64,000 bases of DNA from assembly GCA_033344895.1 (NCBI GenBank), contig JAWPMN010000001.1:1612001-1676000 (forward strand), in the 5' to 3' direction. The notes below the pieces were generated by a model. The model was not told the origin of the DNA and made no database searches. It saw nothing but the letters and a program-made list of their open reading frames with translations. Made by a program: the position numbers and the translations under genes. Below are positions 60,477-64,000 of this stretch, one piece after another (position 1 is the stretch's first letter; each line of letters starts with the position of its first letter). This DNA is from Alphaproteobacteria bacterium. GTDB taxonomy: Bacteria > Pseudomonadota > Alphaproteobacteria > UBA8366 > Aestuariispiraceae.

Positions 60477-62183
60477 GTGACAGTGCCCGATGAAATTGCC
60501 GGCGGGAGCGACTCCGAGAAACGCACGGGACGACAGCCGGTGCGCCTCGGCGGTCTGATCGCAACGCAACTCCTGCCGACATTCGGTCTCATGGCCGGCT
60601 TCATCGCGATTGCCGCCGGACTGCTCTATTACTCGGCCGGTCAGCAGAACATGGTCGCGCGGGACGCCGGACATCATCTCGCCCGAACCGCGATCAGTGT
60701 CGTGCATGACGAGATCGAGGCCTTCGCCCGGGACTATGCCTTCTGGGATGCGGCGGTCGAACGTCTTCTGGTGTCCTTTGATCCGGCCTGGGCCGACGAC
60801 AATGTCGGCATTTGGGTGATCGAGGAACTGGCGATGGATGGCGCGCTGGTCTTCGGGGCCGGCAATCGCGTGCTCAATGTCGCCGACACACATGATCCCG
60901 AGCGCTTCTCCCGGCCTGAAGCCCTGCAGAAATCCGTCATCGGGCTGATTGCAGAGGCCCGGGAGCAGATCAGTGACGAGGGCGAAGGTCCGACACCGGC
61001 ACTGGGGGTGTTTCGCGATGCCCATGGTGTCCACCTTGCCGCGGCCGCCGCCATAGTCTGGGAGAACGGGCGTGACCCGGCCCTGGACGGGATCGAGCCC
61101 GGCGTCCTGTTCTTCTACCGAACCATCGATGAATCCCTGCTGGCCGACATGGAGATGCGGTTTTTGTTGAGCGGACCCCGTCTGGTGCTTAACGATCCGC
61201 ATGGTGCCATGGTTCCCCTGCGGTCTTTCGACGGTCGGGTTCTGGCCGGTCTGGCCTGGGATCTGGAACGGCCCGGGACCGAGATGCTGCACCGTCTCGC
61301 CCTGCCGCTGGCGGCTTCGCTGCTGGTGATGATCGCGCTTGTGGTGATGATCGTTGTCCGGGTGGTGCGATCCGCCCGGCAGGTGCGCCTGTATCAGGAT
61401 GATCTGGAGGCCCAGACCCGACGCCTGCGCGCGGCGTGGAGCGAGGCGGAAAACGCCAATCGCAGCAAGTCACGGTTCCTGGCGATGATGAGCCACGAAC
61501 TCCGGACGCCGCTGAATGCCGTGATCGGCTTTGCCGATTTCATGCGTCAGGCACCGGACAAGATCCTGACCCGGGAACGGGTGCGCGGCTATGCGGAGGA
61601 CATTCACACCAGCGGCAGCTACCTGCTGGCGCTGATCAATGACATTCTCGACATGTCCAAGATCGAATCGAACCGCTACGAACTGTTCGAGGAGGATGTC
61701 GCACTGGATGCGGTGATCGAACAATCCATCGCGCTCGTCCGGGGTATGGCGAAGGAGCGCAGCATTCGCCTGATCGCGCCGCCGACCGGACTATGCCTCA
61801 GGGTGGATGAAAGGGCGTTGAAGCAGATTCTGCTCAATCTGCTTTCGAACGCGGTCAAGTTTTCGCATGCCGGCGGCGTGGTTCAGGTCGGGCATCTGGC
61901 GACCGGGGAAGCGCTGGACATCCAGGTCACGGATACCGGTCTCGGCATGACCGAACAGGAGGTGCAGAAAGCCTTCACCCCCTTCGGCCAGACCAAGGAC
62001 GCCCATATCCGGAACATGGACGGTACGGGGTTGGGGCTGAACATCGCCCGGTCTCTGACAGGTCTGCATGGCGGGGACCTCATCGTGGAGTCCGCGCCGG
62101 ACAAGGGCACGACCGTGACCATTCGCCTGCCGGCGTCACGGGTGATTTCCGGGGCTGCGACGCGCTCGGAACCCGCCGCGTGA
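60477..62183 (+). CDS. CHASE4-domain sensor histidine kinase
   Basis: A 568-residue kinase. Two transmembrane segments (about 34-52 and 278-297) bracket a periplasmic CHASE4 sensor (AFARDYAFWDAAVERL, 82-97). The cytosolic part has the H-box MMSHELRTPLNAVIGF with His340, and the ATPase N, G1 and G2 boxes (LLNLLSNAVKFSHAGG, TDTGLGMTEQ, GTGLGLNIA). It starts with GTG, AAGGA upstream. No response regulator is adjacent. Confidence 0.93.
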   Translation: MTVPDEIAGGSDSEKRTGRQPVRLGGLIATQLLPTFGLMAGFIAIAAGLLYYSAGQQNMVARDAGHHLARTAISVVHDEIEAFARDYAFWDAAVERLLVSFDPAWADDNVGIWVIEELAMDGALVFGAGNRVLNVADTHDPERFSRPEALQKSVIGLIAEAREQISDEGEGPTPALGVFRDAHGVHLAAAAAIVWENGRDPALDGIEPGVLFFYRTIDESLLADMEMRFLLSGPRLVLNDPHGAMVPLRSFDGRVLAGLAWDLERPGTEMLHRLALPLAASLLVMIALVVMIVVRVVRSARQVRLYQDDLEAQTRRLRAAWSEAENANRSKSRFLAMMSHELRTPLNAVIGFADFMRQAPDKILTRERVRGYAEDIHTSGSYLLALINDILDMSKIESNRYELFEEDVALDAVIEQSIALVRGMAKERSIRLIAPPTGLCLRVDERALKQILLNLLSNAVKFSHAGGVVQVGHLATGEALDIQVTDTGLGMTEQEVQKAFTPFGQTKDAHIRNMDGTGLGLNIARSLTGLHGGDLIVESAPDKGTTVTIRLPASRVISGAATRSEPAA

Positions 62184-62298
62184 CCGGCCCGGCCCCGTGC
62201 CGTCGATGTTTCGTTTTGCGGCATTAACCAAATCACGGCATTCTCGGCGCTCATCGTGCCGCCGGAAACGGCGGGTTCCCCAACGGGCCAGAGGAAGC

Positions 62299-62877
62299 GT
62301 GACGGAAAGTTTCGATCCCAATGCCGGTGTCCCTGTTTCGACCGAGGCCGCGACGCAATTCCTGTCCGTCTGGCAGGAGTTGACGCGCGACAGCGCGCCC
62401 GCCCTGCCGCGCAAGGCCGCCTTGGACCCGGCCGCCATGACGACGGCGCTGCCGCATTTCTGGCTTTATCGACGGATGCCGGACCGGACTATCCTGTGCC
62501 ATTTCACCGGAGAGGATGTCACCGCCGCCTGGGGGGCACCGACGCGCGGCCGGCCGTTGCGCCAGATCATTCGCAACGGTTTGCACGGCGTGGTCGAGGC
62601 ACGCTTCAACCTGATCATCGACCGCCGCCTGCTGGTCCATGGCATCAATCACGCGCCCGGTGACGAATACTCCTATGCCGAACGCATCTACGGGCCGCTG
62701 CAGGGCGATGACGGTGAATTCTACGTTGCCGGCGTCTCGGTCTATCGAAGTGCCGGACCGGAGCTGCTGGATAACGCGTTGCAGAGCCTGGAAATGGACG
62801 CCCTTCGGGTCTATGACGCCTTCACCCTGGACTATATCGGCCGATTTGACGGCCCGACTCTGCGGGAGGAGGCCTGA
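62299..62877 (+). CDS. PAS-domain protein (PAS_5-like)
   Basis: A 192-residue soluble protein that fits the alphaproteobacterial PAS_5 group: FLSVWQELTRD, LPHFWLYRRMPDRTILCHFTGEDV, GRPLRQIIRNGLHGVVEARF and GDDGEFYVAGVSVYRS. It starts with GTG at 62299, with GAGGAAG upstream. Such proteins are single-domain sensors with unknown ligands. It follows the histidine kinase by about 115 bases and may belong to the same signalling unit (inference). Confidence 0.82.
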   Translation: MTESFDPNAGVPVSTEAATQFLSVWQELTRDSAPALPRKAALDPAAMTTALPHFWLYRRMPDRTILCHFTGEDVTAAWGAPTRGRPLRQIIRNGLHGVVEARFNLIIDRRLLVHGINHAPGDEYSYAERIYGPLQGDDGEFYVAGVSVYRSAGPELLDNALQSLEMDALRVYDAFTLDYIGRFDGPTLREEA

Positions 62878-62883
62878 TTCCAA

Positions 62884-63357
62884 TCAGGCCGGACCCGCTG
62901 CTGCCGCATTCTGCCGGCGAACCGCAAACCACCAGGCCCAGCCGATCAGGATGGCCTGCATCGGTATGCGGATCAGCAGATAGGACAGCCCCCATTCATG
63001 GCCGCCGATCGGTACCTGCGCGATCGCCGCATAGACATTGAACGGCAGGAACCCGATCAGCACCGCAATCGCGGCCAGGCCCGCCAGTCGGCGAGTGGCG
63101 GGCAGCAGCAATCCCACGGCAATGGCGAGCTCCACCACACCGGTCGCCAGGACCAGGAATTCCCGCTGCGGAAACACCGGCGGGATCATCTGCGCCAGAA
63201 GATCGGTCAGGAAGAAATGCCCGGCGCCGGTCATCAGGAACACCAGCGCCAGCCCCGCCGCGCCGGCCGCCCGGTGCCAGACCGCCCAGCGCCGCATCAG
63301 CGCAACGACGATCAACGGTAAGCCCAGCAGGGCCAGCATCAGGATCAGGTTGGACAT
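62884..63357 (-). CDS. DoxX-like membrane protein
   Basis: A 157-residue membrane protein with four to five hydrophobic segments and the DoxX-type pattern FLMTGAGHFFLTD, LVLATGVVELAIAVGLLLP and LIGFLPFNVYAAI. Function is unknown in most members; some bind quinones or take part in sulfur or redox metabolism. Start at 63357 is favoured by GGAGACGCC upstream. Converges on the PAS gene with a six-base gap. Confidence 0.85.
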   Translation of the reverse strand: MSNLILMLALLGLPLIVVALMRRWAVWHRAAGAAGLALVFLMTGAGHFFLTDLLAQMIPPVFPQREFLVLATGVVELAIAVGLLLPATRRLAGLAAIAVLIGFLPFNVYAAIAQVPIGGHEWGLSYLLIRIPMQAILIGWAWWFAVRRQNAAAAGPA

Positions 63358-63440
63358 GGCGGCGTCTCCAATTCTTGACACCGTCAAGATAATGGCGATC
63401 TTTTCGCTGTCAAGATATTGACTTTCACCGGAAGATTGGA

Positions 63441-63512
63441 TCAATGCGCCGCGATCACGTCAATTTCGACCGGATAGCCAGACGCACCCAGCTTCGGGGC
63501 CCGGACGCGCCG
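63441..63512 (-). pseudogene. Remnant resembling a RidA-family C-terminus
   Basis: On the minus strand the last 23 codons before a TGA at 63441-63443 read KLGASGYPVEIDVIAAH after a basic run, similar to the PVEIDVIAA end of RidA/YjgF imine deaminases. No upstream part of the family is seen, so it is at best a short truncated remnant. The match is short and could be chance. Confidence 0.3.
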
Positions 63513-63544
63513 CTTCGAAAGGCCGTGATGTTAGGAACCGGCCA

Positions 63545-64000
63545 TTAGGGTGATATGGGGATGGCTGATGGGCTTATGGGGAATATCGAATCAATCTCTC
63601 CTCGGACATGTGCTGTCTGATTAGGATTGATGGGCCGTTTCTCAATTTCCTCATTTACTCTTTTGGCGGTCGCCCGGACCAGCCTTTCAAACGCGCGATG
63701 CGCCGCCTTCTTGTGAAGCGGTTCGAACACCGTGGCGGCCGAGAAGAAACTATCATCCGATGCCGTGCCGGTGCTGTTGACACTCACCGGTTTGCCGGAC
63801 CCTTCGCCATGGTCGACGGACAGCCATGCCGAAAACTTGACGGTCTGAGAACAGGAATAGGGGGTTCCGTTTATCGTATGGCAAAAGCCACTGGCGTAAA
63901 TTCTGTCCACCGCGATCATGACATGGGGAGTGCCTTTCGCCGGCGACGTGATTTCGAAGGGTATGGACAATCCTGACTTCAGGGAGTCCACCAGGGCGGC
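63545..64000 (-). CDS. Unknown protein, partial at right edge
   Basis: The frame is open to the window's right edge, and about 151 codons are visible. An internal GTG at 63991 could start it, but the frame continues beyond. The visible part has SIPFEITSPAKGTPHVMIAV, a pair of cysteines in GFCHTINGTPYSCSQ that may form a disulphide, and a helical basic stretch FERLVRATAKRVNEEIEKRP. No family is recognised. Base composition is lower in GC than the neighbours, suggesting a recent acquisition or poorly conserved gene. Confidence 0.5.
   Translation of the reverse strand, partial: AALVDSLKSGLSIPFEITSPAKGTPHVMIAVDRIYASGFCHTINGTPYSCSQTVKFSAWLSVDHGEGSGKPVSVNSTGTASDDSFFSAATVFEPLHKKAAHRAFERLVRATAKRVNEEIEKRPINPNQTAHVRGEIDSIFPISPSAIPISP

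Overview
The window is about 64 kb of GC-rich DNA from an alphaproteobacterial chromosome. The best guess is a halotolerant or marine member of the Rhodospirillales; this rests on gene content and recalled gene order, not on a database search. It appears to span the replication-origin region. The uroporphyrinogen decarboxylase gene hemE and a kinase/pyrophosphorylase gene (ppsR) are divergent around a 0.4 kb gap with an AT-rich tract, DnaA-box-like 9-mers and GANTC sites. That is the gene pair flanking oriC in Caulobacter and Rickettsia. About 20 kb to the left lie parA-parB and three parS palindromes, one of them inside the rsmG coding sequence.

Layout. 1-4.4 kb: ectoine operon ectA-ectB-ectC-ask (minus) with a divergent MarR-type regulator. 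4.5-9.4 kb: glutathione synthase, a SirB1-like protein, a BON lipoprotein, YraN, a divergent LpoA-like lipoprotein and tRNA-Arg(CCG). 9.5-10.6 kb: a HisC-type aminotransferase. 10.7-15.9 kb: an accessory locus with two small unknown proteins, a lytic transglycosylase, a 517-residue protein of unknown family, a 182-residue protein and a membrane-anchored protein whose cytosolic domain resembles the Lon (S16) protease domain. 16.1-19.6 kb: quinone oxidoreductase, a DUF255 thioredoxin-fold protein and a DUF6489 protein. 19.7-27.9 kb: mnmE-mnmG-rsmG-parA-parB converging on holA-lptE-DUF3576. 28.1-32.6 kb: a porin with a clear terminator, and a JmjC/cupin oxygenase paired with a TPR-sulfotransferase. 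32.7-39.2 kb: YggS, an L,D-transpeptidase, a Pro/Ala-rich protein, an OmpR-type regulator, an MFS transporter, an MBL-fold hydrolase and a methyltransferase. 39.3-43.0 kb: ppsR-maf-aroE-coaE-dnaQ (minus), tightly overlapped. 43.0-43.35 kb: putative oriC. 43.4-48.3 kb: hemE-hemH-hemJ, a VapBC module and rho. 48.3-49.7 kb: REP-like palindromes around a broken DUF1697 gene and kynA. 49.7-57.2 kb: secB, a histidine phosphatase and fxsA (minus), then Tim44-like, mltA, lutABC and an Smr gene (plus). 57.2-64 kb: an unknown protein, an XRE regulator, a coiled-coil membrane protein, a CHASE4 histidine kinase, a PAS protein, a DoxX protein, a RidA-like remnant and a partial unknown gene.

The housekeeping genes form origin-linked blocks for chromosome segregation, tRNA modification, haem synthesis, replication and protein export. 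Stress and accessory functions lie between the blocks. No phage, transposase or CRISPR array was seen. The most unusual material is the 11.1-15.9 kb locus with the Lon-like membrane protein.
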